Assembly (NCBI GenBank): GCA_013368375.1
Contig: JAACJP010000004.1
Coordinates: forward strand, 248,001-312,000
Direction: 5' to 3'
DNA from: Tricholomella constricta
Lineage: Eukaryota; Basidiomycota; Agaricomycetes; Agaricales; Lyophyllaceae
DNA: 64,000 nucleotides
In this document: piece by piece, positions 33,593 through 44,247 of the stretch
Position numbering within the stretch: the stretch's first letter is position 1
Layout of the letters: each line of letters begins with the position of its first letter
Translations under genes and position numbers: made by a program
Notes under the pieces: generated by a model
Databases searched by the model: none
Told to the model about the DNA's origin: nothing
The model's input: only the letters and a program-made list of their open reading frames with translations

Positions 33593-35728
33593 ATGGCAGC
33601 TCTACTAGTACGAGACCCCAACCTAGAAGTTTGCCCGGATTTCGACTCTGAGCCGTTCGAACCCATGCGCCTCTTAATGCGCAACACGGGGCTCACGAAC
33701 GAGCAGGCCGTCGACGCTTTGCGCGAAGCTTGGGTCACTCGCAATGACCAGCTGCGGAACCGATGGGATCAGGAGGCGGACGCGAGGACGGCTGCAGCCG
33801 AGGCAGCGGAACGGGCACGGCAGCAGCAGGAGGAAGAGGAACGGCGGCAGCAGGAGGAAGAGGAGAGGAGGCAGCAGCTGGCACAGCAGCAACAAATCCA
33901 ACCGCCTGCGCCTGAACAGGAGATGGACGAACTCCAACGGGATCCAGCCGGAGAGGAGCAGCGACGGGCCAAGCTGAAGCTGAGGTCCTTCGACCCGAAT
34001 CTATCGGTCGCGAGTGTAATTGTTCCGCGCCCGTCGTCTTATGCCATCAATAAGCTTGCTAACTTCGATTATTGCGAGCTGTGGTACTTTACTCAGGAAG
34101 GATGCCAGGACGCGCAGCGATCCCAGCGCTCTGAGGCTGACGACGCCTTCGGTATGGCGAAGATGGGCGAAATGGTGATGCTCCGGCCTGTCGCATCGGT
34201 CCAGGCTTCGAAACGCGTAGTGCAAGACGCCGACCTCACGTGGGAGCAGTTCCACTATGCCCAGCGCTCCTTCGTGGAGTACGTCCTGAAAGCCGGATGG
34301 CCGGAGGATCACGCGCAATCGCTGGTCCGTTTCTTCGTACACCTAGAGAACAGCCCCTACATCAACCGCGAGAATGGGAAGCAGATCCTGCTCACCTATC
34401 AAGCGAGGGTGCGGCGCCACTGGATGGACGTGATGAAGCAGAGCGAGGGGGCGGTTTTCAACATTGCCCTCATCAACGAGGACCTTATGGAGGCGATAGC
34501 CCGAGAGCTGCAAAGCGCCACGACGGTGGACCTTCAGCGTCAGGTCAGTTGTCTTTCCATACTCCGTTTCGAAGCCGAACGCTAATTGGTTCTTTTCACC
34601 CACTCCACCTTTTCCTACATGATAATCCCCTCTTCTGCACCCCGCTACTTGCTACACCCCGCTACACGCTACCACCCGCTACATGCCACTCCCCGCTACA
34701 CGCTGCACCCCGCTACACGCTACTCCCCGCTACACGCTACACCCCGTTACACGCTACACCCTGCCACACGCTACACCGCTACACGCTACACCCCGCTACA
34801 CGCCACACCCCGGTGCTCGCTGCACCTCGCTACACACTGCACCGCGCCACACGCCGCACTTCGCCACACATCCCGCTACATGCACCTCCGTAATATCGCA
34901 TCACCTTTTTGCCACACGCGCCCTCCGCTACACGCGTTTTCCCCCTACGCACGTTCTTCTGCTATATGTGCTACCGGCCACGCGCGGCACCTGCCTTCCC
35001 CCCCCCCTCTTCTCTCTCTTGCTATTTGCCACGAACCCTCTCTAAATTCTTCGCTCCTCGCTTCTGACTGGACTTCGCCCGGTTCGATACATGACTCATC
35101 CCTCATGTAAATATGCTGCATGTATATATTCTCTTTCACCGATGCTACCTCTCGGCCCCATCCTCCGCGTCACATGTCATATTTCTCCGGGCGACCCTTT
35201 TTCAACTGACAGATGGCGGAGGCAATTTTCTCCTTTAAGTCCATGCACACAACGTCCGCTGAGCGCACCCCGAGGAAGAACAGAGCGGCGCGGGAGGGAG
35301 CTGCCCCCTATTACAAGCGCCCGCGTTCTCCGTCACCCTCGCCCTCTCGAGGCCGGGACCGTGAGGCCAAGGGACGCCGGCGCTCCCGGTCTCCTCCGAG
35401 GTACTCTTCGGCTGCCACGCGGAACGTCGGCCAGGTTTTTGGCAACAGCACAGGCTCGGACGGCCTATCCGCCTGTGCGGTATGCCTCGGGCGACACCGT
35501 CACGACATCGGCAAGTGCAATTCCGAGGTCCTTTGGGATGGCGCTACCGCACGGTGCAAGCGAAACGAGCGGGGACGTCTCGTCAATCCAGACGGGATTA
35601 TCCTCTGCTCCGATTGGCAGCGACCTCAGGGCTGCAGCAGCGCCAGCGCCAGTCACGTCCACGAGTGCTCCGGATGTGGGAGAAAGACTCATGGAGCTCA
35701 AGCGTGCTCTCGAGCACAGAAGTTGTAA
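33593..35728 (+). CDS. Gag-like protein of Ngaro-like element (two exons)
   Basis: Exon 1 (33593-34543) codes 317 residues with a Glu/Gln/Arg-rich coiled-coil region near residues 60-110. Exon 2 (35213-35728) adds a basic Arg/Ser-rich part and a zinc-binding-like CAVCLGRHRHDIGKC, followed by further Cys pairs. The predicted intron (34544-35212, donor GTCAGT, acceptor AACTGACAG) is 669 bases, unusually long for this genome, and is filled by a minisatellite. Together the exons give about 488 residues. The role is packaging of element RNA. Its end overlaps the start of the RT frame. Confidence 0.7.
34637..34890 (+). repeat. Minisatellite inside the Gag intron
   Basis: Many imperfect copies of a 9-17 base unit related to CCCCGCTACACGCTACA, strongly depleted in G. 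It produces long spurious open frames on the plus strand. Confidence 0.85.
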
Positions 35729-36829
35729 CGCGCTGTGTCCATATGACGCGGACGCTTGGGAGCGCTTGCTCCATGTACATAACCTTTTTGAAAAGTACCC
35801 GCACCTCCCCCAGGGTTTCCGCACAGGCTTTAATGCTGGCATTCCCCCGATTTCCGTCACCAACACACCGGATAACGGGCCCTCCATCAACATATACCCA
35901 CATGCATACCTGGACATTATTGAAAAGGAATTCCGATCAGGACGTTACGTCGGGCCCGTCTCCAGGGATGAAGTGGAGGCGATCATCGGACCCTTCCAGT
36001 CCTCGCCCCTGTCCCTGGTGCCGAAACCGGGCAAACCTGATAAGTTCCGCGCTGTTAACTACCACATCGACTCCGACCTCTTCCCGTGCACCTGGGGAAC
36101 CTTCCCCACCGTGTGCACCACCATCTGGCACCTCCCGTCGGACTCTCAGGCATCCATCAGAGACGTCGCAGAGGCGTATCGGTCCATACCCATCGAACCG
36201 AGCCAATGGCCCGGGCTGGTTGTCAAGCTGCGAGATGGTGATAGTTTTGCCATCAACACTAATGACAACTTTGGTCTTGCATCAGCGGGCGGCGTGTATG
36301 GCCTGGTTAGTGATGCTGGCGCTGACATATTCAGGGCTGAAGGTATTGGTCCCATCTCGAAATGGGTGGACGATCATATATTTTTCCGCATCCCCCGTAT
36401 CGCCATCCCAGAGTACAATGCCCGGAGAGCGAGATGGCGCACGGTCCTTGCAGACGACGGTGGCCGCCTGCAGGACCGCAGTCGTTTCTGGTACAAAGGG
36501 GACACCATGCCTAGCGGACTGCCCATGGAATTCGACGAGGACCTTAGCTTCCCCGTCCGTGACCTATCCTCCGATTCTCCCCGCTCAGCCCTGGATGCCG
36601 AATATGCATACGCGAGCACAGACATCGATCGCGTCTCCGATATCCTGGGTATCCCTTGGGAACCGACTAAGACAGTCGAATTCGCCTTTCACGCCCAGTA
36701 TCTGGGCCTGGTCTGGGACCTCCAGGACCGGTCCGTATCCCTTCCGTCGGCCAAGAAGGCGAAGTACCTGGGTGCCATTCAGGAGTGGGAGGCCCAGCGC
36801 ATGCACACGCAGGAGGCCACTCAGAAACT

Positions 36830-36833
36830 CTAT
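36830..36833 (+). repeat. Target-site duplication of LTR element 1, left copy
   Basis: CTAT, repeated at 44244-44247. Removing the element and one copy restores the RT-RNase H frame exactly. Confidence 0.85.
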
Positions 36834-37194
36834 TGTGGGGTCAGCTAACGCTACGAGTCCGAATTGGAGACAAAGACTCCGAACCACACAAGTGACCGGA
36901 CACAGCAGAAAATAGGAGGAATCAGGCCAGATGTCAAATGATAAACACAGTATATTCAGTAGTAGGTAGAATTGAATAGGAATCGGTTTCGTTAAAGGGG
37001 TCGTCGTCGAGAGGGAAAGGGAATGGTCAAGTCATAAGTCGTGTCCTCGCCTCGAGGAGTTCTACATATCAGAGGGAAAAGGTGGCATGTGTTCTGATCC
37101 GTTGATCCGAAGATCTTATCTTATCGTCTCCCGCTCCCGATGTCTGGTTCGTCGGTTCGATGTTTCCCCGTCCAACCGCTCTGGACACCCTACA
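36834..37194 (-). repeat. LTR of element 1 (3' LTR in element sense)
   Basis: 361 bases, TGTGGGGTCAGC...CACCCTACA on the plus strand. No difference from the right LTR was seen. Confidence 0.9.
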
Positions 37195-37206
37195 TCCCCT
37201 CCCCAC
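37195..37206 (-). other. Polypurine tract of element 1
   Basis: Reads GTGGGGAGGGGA in element sense, directly beside the 3' LTR, the usual plus-strand primer site. Confidence 0.65.
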
Positions 37207-37253
37207 TTTGAAAATGTCAGCCGTCCCTGGCTGACCCTCCACCCTCGTACCCC

Positions 37254-40200
37254 TCACTCATCATCCTCTATCCCCGCCAGATCTTCAAGATCCACATACT
37301 CCGTCACCTCTATCACTTTCTTCGAGCGTGCGCGGTATGGAATCAAACGAAATGCTCCGAACTTCAACCTCGACAAGGCACCGTTGACTTCAGCTAGGCG
37401 ATATGCTCCACTGCGTAGGCGATGTGCGACAACCATCGGTCCGAAGTAGCGAGGACGACATTTTCGTCCAAGGTCGGGCTCGATTTTTTTGTTGAGTACC
37501 ATGACGAGTTCTCCCGGTGCGAAATTATAATCGTGGATGACGTTCTCATTCTGTTTGATAAAGTCCGCTATGGAACTGTACCGGCTCTGCATAACACGCT
37601 TGTGGATACGCGCAAGATCTTCGTCCCGACGCTCGAGCTGGATGGCTCGGTTGGTGATCAGATCGGTGTCGGTTAAGCGGGACGAGAAGTCGGGGAATAG
37701 GAAGGTGGATTCCGTTATGTCGAAGGGAAGGAGAGGCTCAGTTCCTGTCGCGCCATAATATGGTGAGTATCCGTATCGCCGTCTTGTAGTGATTCGATCT
37801 GCCCAGAAGACATAGGGAACATGTTGGGACCACTGTCGCATGTCGCCCTTGCAGATCTTTACGAGGGATTCTCGGATTGGCCGATGGGTACTCTCGACGA
37901 CGCCGTTCGACTGGGAATTGTACGCCGATATGCGGATGTGACGGATGTGATATTTTTCGGAGATCCAGTCCAGCGCAGCGACCCACGGCTTCCCGTTATC
38001 CACAACGATCTCCTCAATTGCCCCCCACCTGCACATCACCTCCTCAAATAAGAACGCCCCTAACGTCGCTCCGTTCTCCTTCCGTAATTTCCTCCATTCC
38101 GCCCACGAAATCAAGCTGCATCGGCCTTGCGCGAGATACTTGTAGCCATTTGACGTTGGTAAGTGCATTGTGTCGGCGTACATCTTGGCGAATAGACCGG
38201 CGGGGTTCGATACGGTGGGAGGTAGGACGACTTTCTCGAGTGATCTAAGCTGACAAGCATGACAGGTTGTAACGAACCATTTAACGTCGTCATCGAGAGC
38301 GGGCCACCAGAATCGGTCCGCGATATTGCGTCTAGTTCCATACTGTCCGCGATGTCCAAGATCATCGTGCGCGGCTTTCAAGATGCGCAGCCGATCTTCC
38401 CTCCAGATGACGAGTTGATGCCGACCACCAGGTTCTTTGCGCCATAGACGGCCGCCACGGACGAAGAACTTCGATGCGCGGCGAAGGAATGGTTTGAGTG
38501 CATCTCTGTTGATGTTCGGCTTCTGTAGTCCTTCCAGGTACGTCTTGATCTCTTTCAACTCTTCTTCTTTGCGTTCAACTCGTTCATTCCACGGCATCTC
38601 TGCATCCATATCCTCCGCGCTTCCTCCTGTTCCCACCGCTAAACACATCGCACTCTTCCCTGTCTTCTCCACTGCCAATATCCCTCCTGCGTCCCTCGCC
38701 TCCAACGCTCTTGCCACCCATATCCCACATCCTAATATCTCTTCCGCCCATTCCTCCGCTTCCCCTGCTTTTTCATCGCCCTCATCCACTGTCTTCTCTC
38801 GTCTCGACAGTCCATCCGGCCCCGCAAACTTCTTCCCCGGTACGTGGACCAATTTGAAATCGAATAGTAAAATAGCGGCGATCCATCGATTCATAGCAGC
38901 GTTGGGATGGATATCCGGCCTGTTTAGCATGCCTTTAATGTATTTGGCGTCAACCTCGACGATCAGGTTTTTGACGCCAACGATGTAAAGCTTCGTAGCA
39001 TTCAGTGCTCGAAACAGACCGTTGAGTTCAATTTTCGCTTGTGAGTAGCGGGATTCGCGGTCGTTCCAGGCGATCGATCCGAAACGCGCAGGGCGGCGAC
39101 GCCGAAGGTCATCTAGTTGGGATAGGATGTATCCGCACGCACGATAAGAGGAATCGACAGAGAGTATGACTTCGTTATTTGAGATATAGTCGATTGCGCG
39201 GATCGCAGGGCTGGAAACCACGGCCTTTTTCAATTTGTCCATTGCGGTTTGATGCTTTACCCCCCACTCGAACTCCACATCCTTCTTCGTTAACTCCACT
39301 AGAGGGTGGGCGATATCAGCGAAATCTCGAATCCAGATTCGAACTGTGCCAGCCATCCCAAGGAACCCCCTCACATCGCTCGTCGTCTTACACGCCGGCC
39401 ACGTCTCCACCTTCACCACCTTCCCCCGATCCGGTATCCTTCCTTCGTACGTCGACATCTGTCCCACCACCATCAATTCCTCCACACACAACTGCAGCTT
39501 CGACGCCGATACCGTCGCTCCCGCGTGCTTCAGCCGATGCAAAATCCTGTTAAGATCCTCCGCGTGCGTCCTCACAAATACCCGTACCCCCTTATTCTCC
39601 TTCGTCGTCTCATATCCTCCACTCTCCATCTCCATCCTCGTTTTCCCCCCCAGTACTGTGATGTCGTCGGAAAAATTCGGTGCGATCTTCGTTTCATCTT
39701 GTAGAATGAAAGCCACATTATTGTGAAAAACCTGCAGTGATCCGGTCCACCCTTGTGGAAGGACTGTAAGGCGATGAGTTCCGAGTGGTGTATCGAAAGT
39801 CGTGAGGTCTCGAGAAGCGGAATGGAGTGTCTGGTGATCATACCCGACGAAAAGGTCCAGACCCGTGTAAATTGCGCGTCCGGAACACTGCTCGGCGTAC
39901 TGGTCGACAAGGGGTGGTTGCGCAGAGTCTTTGACGGTCACTGCGTTCAACGGACCGAGGTTGTGAACGATACGTACTTTCCCGTCCTTCTTCGCAACGC
40001 AGAACCATTGATGTCGATAAGAACTGTTGGACGGTTCGTACACCCCCGCGGACACCTTTTTCTTGATCAACTCGATCACCTCCTCTCGTATTCCCGGCGG
40101 AATGGGTAAGCTCTTCCGTGCCCACGGCACATGCCCGATCACCGGTATCACCACCGGCGAGAAATAATCATCACGAAACCGCCCTTTCTCCGACTCATCC

Positions 40201-43200
40201 CACGCCAACGCCATCTCATTCGCCATCAATACCGCCGCCACAAGCTTTCTCTCCTCCTTCCACAAAAACTCGTTCCTCATCAATCCCAGCTTGTCCATCC
40301 GTTCCTGCGTCAGACGCACCCCGGGTGTGAAGTTTGGTGCATGGATAGGGAGTAAGGGTAGTGTCTTCAACGGGTCCTCAGGGAATCGACGGTAGATCTT
40401 CGCATACTCCGGCATTGTTGTAGGGATAGGCAGAATTTTATTCGCGACTTTCTTGTATGCCAGAGTGCGCGCGACGGAATCGATTGTGAACGATGACGCA
40501 AGTAGAATATTGATGATCGCAATCGGGCCGTTATATGCGAGATCCGGAAAAGCCGAGGTGATCTTGATCGGTGGCTGTGTTAGGATCACCGGCTCGGTAC
40601 CCTGACGTCTTCCTTCCTCCTTCCACGCTGCCGCAACGTCTCCCACACAACTGAACGCCATCACTCCCCCGCCCGTCGGTCTCTCCTTTGTCGCTATCGT
40701 CTTCACTCGCCCTCTATCCATCGGATCCTGCAGCGTTACGAAGACCTCTGTATTAGTTTCGATCTTCGCCAATCGAACACTGCGCTGCCACGGCCGTCCA
40801 AGCAGGAGTCGATATGGTGCGTTTGGGACGACGTACGCATGGGCCCATGTCTTCATCCCGCTCACCACAATCTCCATGTATTCCACACACCCCATCATCG
40901 CTTCTTTCGCCCCATTTGCCGTCTCCATAGTCATCAGCCTCTCCACATTTACCGGTAACCCCAACTCTTTCCACAAATCCTTCCTCACCACCACTATTTC
41001 CGATCCTTCATCCAATAACGCATCCACTTTCACTCCTTTTATCTCCACTCCTAGTTCTCGTAACGACGTCGCATATTCCAGTTCTATATTCGGTAAGTGG
41101 ATCCTCGCATACAACGCAGCCGCCGTCGCCTGTTGATTTACCGGGTTGGGTACGCGCACCGTCCGTGAGTTCTCGACTATTTCTTTTCGAAGTTCTCCAC
41201 TGAGTGAAAGTAATTCGCCGACAGTGATATTTGGCACGATCGCTTCGAGGATTCGACGATGGAATTTCTGGGCGGCGGCGGGGTCGGCGGCTTTAGATTC
41301 ATAGGTGTATGCGGGCTGTTGAGAAACAATGTTCTGTAAGTAATCCTTCGTTTCACCGCTCGCCTCTCCCTCCTTCATTTTTCCCTTGACGGTATTCTTG
41401 GTGTTATTCTTTTCCTTCTTCTCTTCCTCTGCGATGACGTGCTCATTTATTCCCTCTAATCCGTTCGCCCTGTTCTTATTGTGCGTCTTCATCGTCGATT
41501 CTTTCTCTGGCTGACCTCCACCCTTCTTTCCTTTGGATCTCGTCGCATACGCGACGTCTGCGCTCCCCTGTTCCAACTCTTCGATTGCACCCCACACGAT
41601 CTCTTCCTCGACCTCTTCATCCTCCATATACCACTTCCCATCATCCGTACCCGTCTCTGGGCGCCTATCCTTCTCTGTCTCTACACCTTGACTCTCTGTC
41701 ACCGCCTCCACCTCCTGGATAATCGCGTAGGTTTCGACTTTGGGGATGTATACCTGCGCAAAATTCCCCATCGCTACTTGCGGTTGCGCTGGAACGAGTA
41801 CTGGAGCAGCTGCTGGAGCTGGTTGTGGCGGTGCATTATCGCCCTGTAGTTGTAGTGGTCCGAATCGTTCTTCCACGGCGCCGCGTACACCATTCATATA
41901 ATACGGGATGCGTACGCCAGTGTCCGCCCACACATAGATGCCAGGTGGTATCCATCGGATTAAGCCTCGACGACAATACTCAGCGGCCACCCGACAATCT
42001 CGAGCGCGATGCCCCATCTCACGACAGAAGTGGCATTGGCAGTTCGCGTCGTGTGGCGCACCTTGACCATTTCCCCCTCCACCATGTCCTCCTCCTCCGT
42101 GTCCGCCTCCACCGTGCCCTCCATGTCCTCCATACCCGCCTCCTCCGTATCCTCCTCCACCACGTCCGCCTCCTCCGTATCCTCCTCCGCCACGTCCGCC
42201 TCCTCCGTATCCCCCTTGTCCTTGACCACCGTGTGTTCCTCCAGTAAAACTTCGTTGTGCATTCCCATAGTTCCATTGCTGTTGGTTCGATTGAGGGTAC
42301 GGGTACTGGGGTGGAACTGGCGGCGGAAACGCTTGGTACGACGGCTGCGGAGGTTGTTGTTGAGATTGCGGTGGCTGCGCATGTTGCTGGGTAGGCTGTT
42401 GATAGATCGGTGCGGCGGCTACGATGTTCGTCGGTGTTATCCAGGGGGAGGGTACGTGTTGGACGACGACCGAGGACAACGCAGCAAGTCTCATGTACGC
42501 CGCCGTGTAGGCCTGTTCGCCTACCTTCATCCCGTGTAACCGCCGGGACAATTCCTCGATCTCGTCCAGTTCCTCTTTCCTCCCCATTTCCTTTACCGCC
42601 ACCACTTTCGTCTTCACTTCCTGTTTCCCATCCCCTTTCTTCGTTTTCCTTCTCCTCCCTCGCCTGTCGTCGTCTGAGGATTCGTCGCTCGTCGATGATT
42701 CAGATTCGCTTTTGTCGGACTCGCTGTCATCGCTATCGCTGCTATCGCTGCGGTCCTCCGTGTCTGTTTCGATTCTTCGTCCTTTCCCCTTCTTCCGAGG
42801 CTTCACCCTTCCCTCATCTGCATCGAACGCGTCATCTGCAAAAACCTCCCGTCCTGCCTCTAACACCTTCTCCATCTCCGGAACCGTCGCCCTCGAGTAA
42901 GCCTTCCCTTCGCTAATCTCCAATCGCTTCTTGATTTTGTTCTGTGCCTTCTTGTGTAGGCCGTTCCAGAACATACGATTCTTCTCATTTGCGCTGATCT
43001 TACCATCGTTTTCGAGGTATACGGCGATTGGTCGAAAATCCTGGTAATACCTGACAAGCTTTTTCTCGGATCGAATACGGTGAGTCTCGTTTCGGCGGAC
43101 AAGTTTCTTTAAATCGCTTAAAGTATACCTTTCACCTTTCTTTCCCCCAGGGATTGCGTCCATGATCTCGGTCTTTAGCTGTGTCCAGTTAACCGGTTTG

Positions 43201-43424
43201 TATGCAGGTAAGCTTTTCCAAAAACTCTTCATTCGGGATGTGGTGTATTTGACCAATACCTTTGCCTTTTCTTCGTCAGTAAGCCCGCAGTCAGTTGCAA
43301 GGTCTTCAAGTTCTTGAAAAAAATCAAGCAGTTCGCTCGGGTCAGTTCCATCAAAATACGGCGCGCGCCGTCCACCAGGGACTGGCATAGCCGAAATGCC
43401 TTTCGGCGGGATAACTGTCGTCAT
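37254..43424 (-). CDS. Gag-Pol polyprotein of LTR element 1
   Basis: One frame of 2056 residues from the ATG at 43424. In order: Gag with charged linker, a Gly/His-rich repeat region near residues 400-460, a zinc knuckle (CQCHFCREMGHRARDC), a protease-like segment where the usual DSG reads DEGS (VDALLDEGSEIVVV), an RT with KKDGKVRIVHNLGPLN and a catalytic box FSDD in place of YxDD, RNase H (VILSVDSSYRACG), an HHCC integrase zinc finger (HDDLGHRG, later CHACQLRS) and an integrase core (VVDNGKPWV, later QSNGVVEST). The frame is intact. The altered protease and RT boxes recur, as I recall, in a group of mushroom Ty3-like elements, so they may be functional variants. Confidence 0.85.
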   Translation of the reverse strand: MTTVIPPKGISAMPVPGGRRAPYFDGTDPSELLDFFQELEDLATDCGLTDEEKAKVLVKYTTSRMKSFWKSLPAYKPVNWTQLKTEIMDAIPGGKKGERYTLSDLKKLVRRNETHRIRSEKKLVRYYQDFRPIAVYLENDGKISANEKNRMFWNGLHKKAQNKIKKRLEISEGKAYSRATVPEMEKVLEAGREVFADDAFDADEGRVKPRKKGKGRRIETDTEDRSDSSDSDDSESDKSESESSTSDESSDDDRRGRRRKTKKGDGKQEVKTKVVAVKEMGRKEELDEIEELSRRLHGMKVGEQAYTAAYMRLAALSSVVVQHVPSPWITPTNIVAAAPIYQQPTQQHAQPPQSQQQPPQPSYQAFPPPVPPQYPYPQSNQQQWNYGNAQRSFTGGTHGGQGQGGYGGGGRGGGGYGGGGRGGGGYGGGGYGGHGGHGGGGHGGGGHGGGGNGQGAPHDANCQCHFCREMGHRARDCRVAAEYCRRGLIRWIPPGIYVWADTGVRIPYYMNGVRGAVEERFGPLQLQGDNAPPQPAPAAAPVLVPAQPQVAMGNFAQVYIPKVETYAIIQEVEAVTESQGVETEKDRRPETGTDDGKWYMEDEEVEEEIVWGAIEELEQGSADVAYATRSKGKKGGGQPEKESTMKTHNKNRANGLEGINEHVIAEEEKKEKNNTKNTVKGKMKEGEASGETKDYLQNIVSQQPAYTYESKAADPAAAQKFHRRILEAIVPNITVGELLSLSGELRKEIVENSRTVRVPNPVNQQATAAALYARIHLPNIELEYATSLRELGVEIKGVKVDALLDEGSEIVVVRKDLWKELGLPVNVERLMTMETANGAKEAMMGCVEYMEIVVSGMKTWAHAYVVPNAPYRLLLGRPWQRSVRLAKIETNTEVFVTLQDPMDRGRVKTIATKERPTGGGVMAFSCVGDVAAAWKEEGRRQGTEPVILTQPPIKITSAFPDLAYNGPIAIINILLASSFTIDSVARTLAYKKVANKILPIPTTMPEYAKIYRRFPEDPLKTLPLLPIHAPNFTPGVRLTQERMDKLGLMRNEFLWKEERKLVAAVLMANEMALAWDESEKGRFRDDYFSPVVIPVIGHVPWARKSLPIPPGIREEVIELIKKKVSAGVYEPSNSSYRHQWFCVAKKDGKVRIVHNLGPLNAVTVKDSAQPPLVDQYAEQCSGRAIYTGLDLFVGYDHQTLHSASRDLTTFDTPLGTHRLTVLPQGWTGSLQVFHNNVAFILQDETKIAPNFSDDITVLGGKTRMEMESGGYETTKENKGVRVFVRTHAEDLNRILHRLKHAGATVSASKLQLCVEELMVVGQMSTYEGRIPDRGKVVKVETWPACKTTSDVRGFLGMAGTVRIWIRDFADIAHPLVELTKKDVEFEWGVKHQTAMDKLKKAVVSSPAIRAIDYISNNEVILSVDSSYRACGYILSQLDDLRRRRPARFGSIAWNDRESRYSQAKIELNGLFRALNATKLYIVGVKNLIVEVDAKYIKGMLNRPDIHPNAAMNRWIAAILLFDFKLVHVPGKKFAGPDGLSRREKTVDEGDEKAGEAEEWAEEILGCGIWVARALEARDAGGILAVEKTGKSAMCLAVGTGGSAEDMDAEMPWNERVERKEEELKEIKTYLEGLQKPNINRDALKPFLRRASKFFVRGGRLWRKEPGGRHQLVIWREDRLRILKAAHDDLGHRGQYGTRRNIADRFWWPALDDDVKWFVTTCHACQLRSLEKVVLPPTVSNPAGLFAKMYADTMHLPTSNGYKYLAQGRCSLISWAEWRKLRKENGATLGAFLFEEVMCRWGAIEEIVVDNGKPWVAALDWISEKYHIRHIRISAYNSQSNGVVESTHRPIRESLVKICKGDMRQWSQHVPYVFWADRITTRRRYGYSPYYGATGTEPLLPFDITESTFLFPDFSSRLTDTDLITNRAIQLERRDEDLARIHKRVMQSRYSSIADFIKQNENVIHDYNFAPGELVMVLNKKIEPDLGRKCRPRYFGPMVVAHRLRSGAYRLAEVNGALSRLKFGAFRLIPYRARSKKVIEVTEYVDLEDLAGIEDDE
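42080..42235 (-). repeat. Gly-rich coding minisatellite in gag of element 1
   Basis: Repeats of a 27-33 base unit (GGCGGACGTGG/ACGGAGGAGG in sense) that encode GGGYGGGGRGG-type runs, probably an RNA-binding RGG-like segment. Confidence 0.7.
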
Positions 43425-43863
43425 CGTCAGTAACGGCGTAGATGGTGGTGTCGGGGTAAGTGACGACAGAATCGACGTTGGGGTCGACGACCGAAGCTGT
43501 TGGGGTGTTTCTTCGCTCGGTTCTTGATTTGTGGGTTCGTTATCTACCTCCTGTTCTTTGTCCGATGGCTCTGTTAATTCTTTCTTCTTTGTGTTAGTGG
43601 CAGATTCCGCGACGGTCAGCAGAGATTGCGGAATGCTCTCGGGAAACTGATAAAGTGGTCGGACAGGAAGGGGTCTATACCTCGGGCGTTCTGCTGATGT
43701 TCCTGTGAGACCGGCGCGAAATGGTAGTATCCGAGTCGGCTCTGGAGACGGGCGTCGACCTTTGCCCTTTGTCTTCTGCGGCGGTCCGAAAGATATGGTG
43801 GGTAGACGGCGGTGAGAGATAACGGGACAGGATCAAAGTGGGCTTCGACAGTCTTTTTCCCCC

Positions 43864-43880
43864 CCTCGCGGTGGGCTCCA
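43864..43880 (-). other. Primer-binding site candidate of element 1
   Basis: In element sense TGGAGCCCACCGCGAGG starts two bases after the 5' LTR. The leading TGG would pair with a tRNA CCA end. The tRNA species was not identified. Confidence 0.55.
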
Positions 43881-43882
43881 GA

Positions 43883-44243
43883 TGTGGGGTCAGCTAACGC
43901 TACGAGTCCGAATTGGAGACAAAGACTCCGAACCACACAAGTGACCGGACACAGCAGAAAATAGGAGGAATCAGGCCAGATGTCAAATGATAAACACAGT
44001 ATATTCAGTAGTAGGTAGAATTGAATAGGAATCGGTTTCGTTAAAGGGGTCGTCGTCGAGAGGGAAAGGGAATGGTCAAGTCATAAGTCGTGTCCTCGCC
44101 TCGAGGAGTTCTACATATCAGAGGGAAAAGGTGGCATGTGTTCTGATCCGTTGATCCGAAGATCTTATCTTATCGTCTCCCGCTCCCGATGTCTGGTTCG
44201 TCGGTTCGATGTTTCCCCGTCCAACCGCTCTGGACACCCTACA
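43883..44243 (-). repeat. LTR of element 1 (5' LTR in element sense)
   Basis: 361 bases, apparently identical to 36834-37194; should contain the element promoter. Confidence 0.9.
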
Positions 44244-44247
44244 CTAT
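44244..44247 (+). repeat. Target-site duplication of LTR element 1, right copy
   Basis: CTAT, matching 36830-36833. Confidence 0.85.

Larger units (their letters stand above)
36834..44243 (-). mobile_element. LTR retrotransposon 1, Ty3-like, single Gag-Pol frame
   Basis: A 7410-bp element with 361-bp LTRs (36834-37194 and 43883-44243) that appear identical, indicating recent insertion. Ends are TG...CA. In its own direction the 5' LTR is the right one. A primer-binding-site candidate starting TGG lies two bases inside it, and a purine tract (GTGGGGAGGGGA) abuts the 3' LTR. One 2056-codon frame fills the interior. The domain order Gag, protease, RT, RNase H, integrase places it with Ty3/gypsy elements. 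Confidence 0.9.

Noticed and set aside
34240..35110. Long plus-strand frames rich in Tyr, Thr, Pro and His
   Set aside because: They are produced by the G-poor minisatellite in the Gag intron.
35213..36915. Second long frame overlapping the RT (35482-36915, plus strand)
   Set aside because: Ser/Thr/Arg-rich shadow of the RT frame without motifs.
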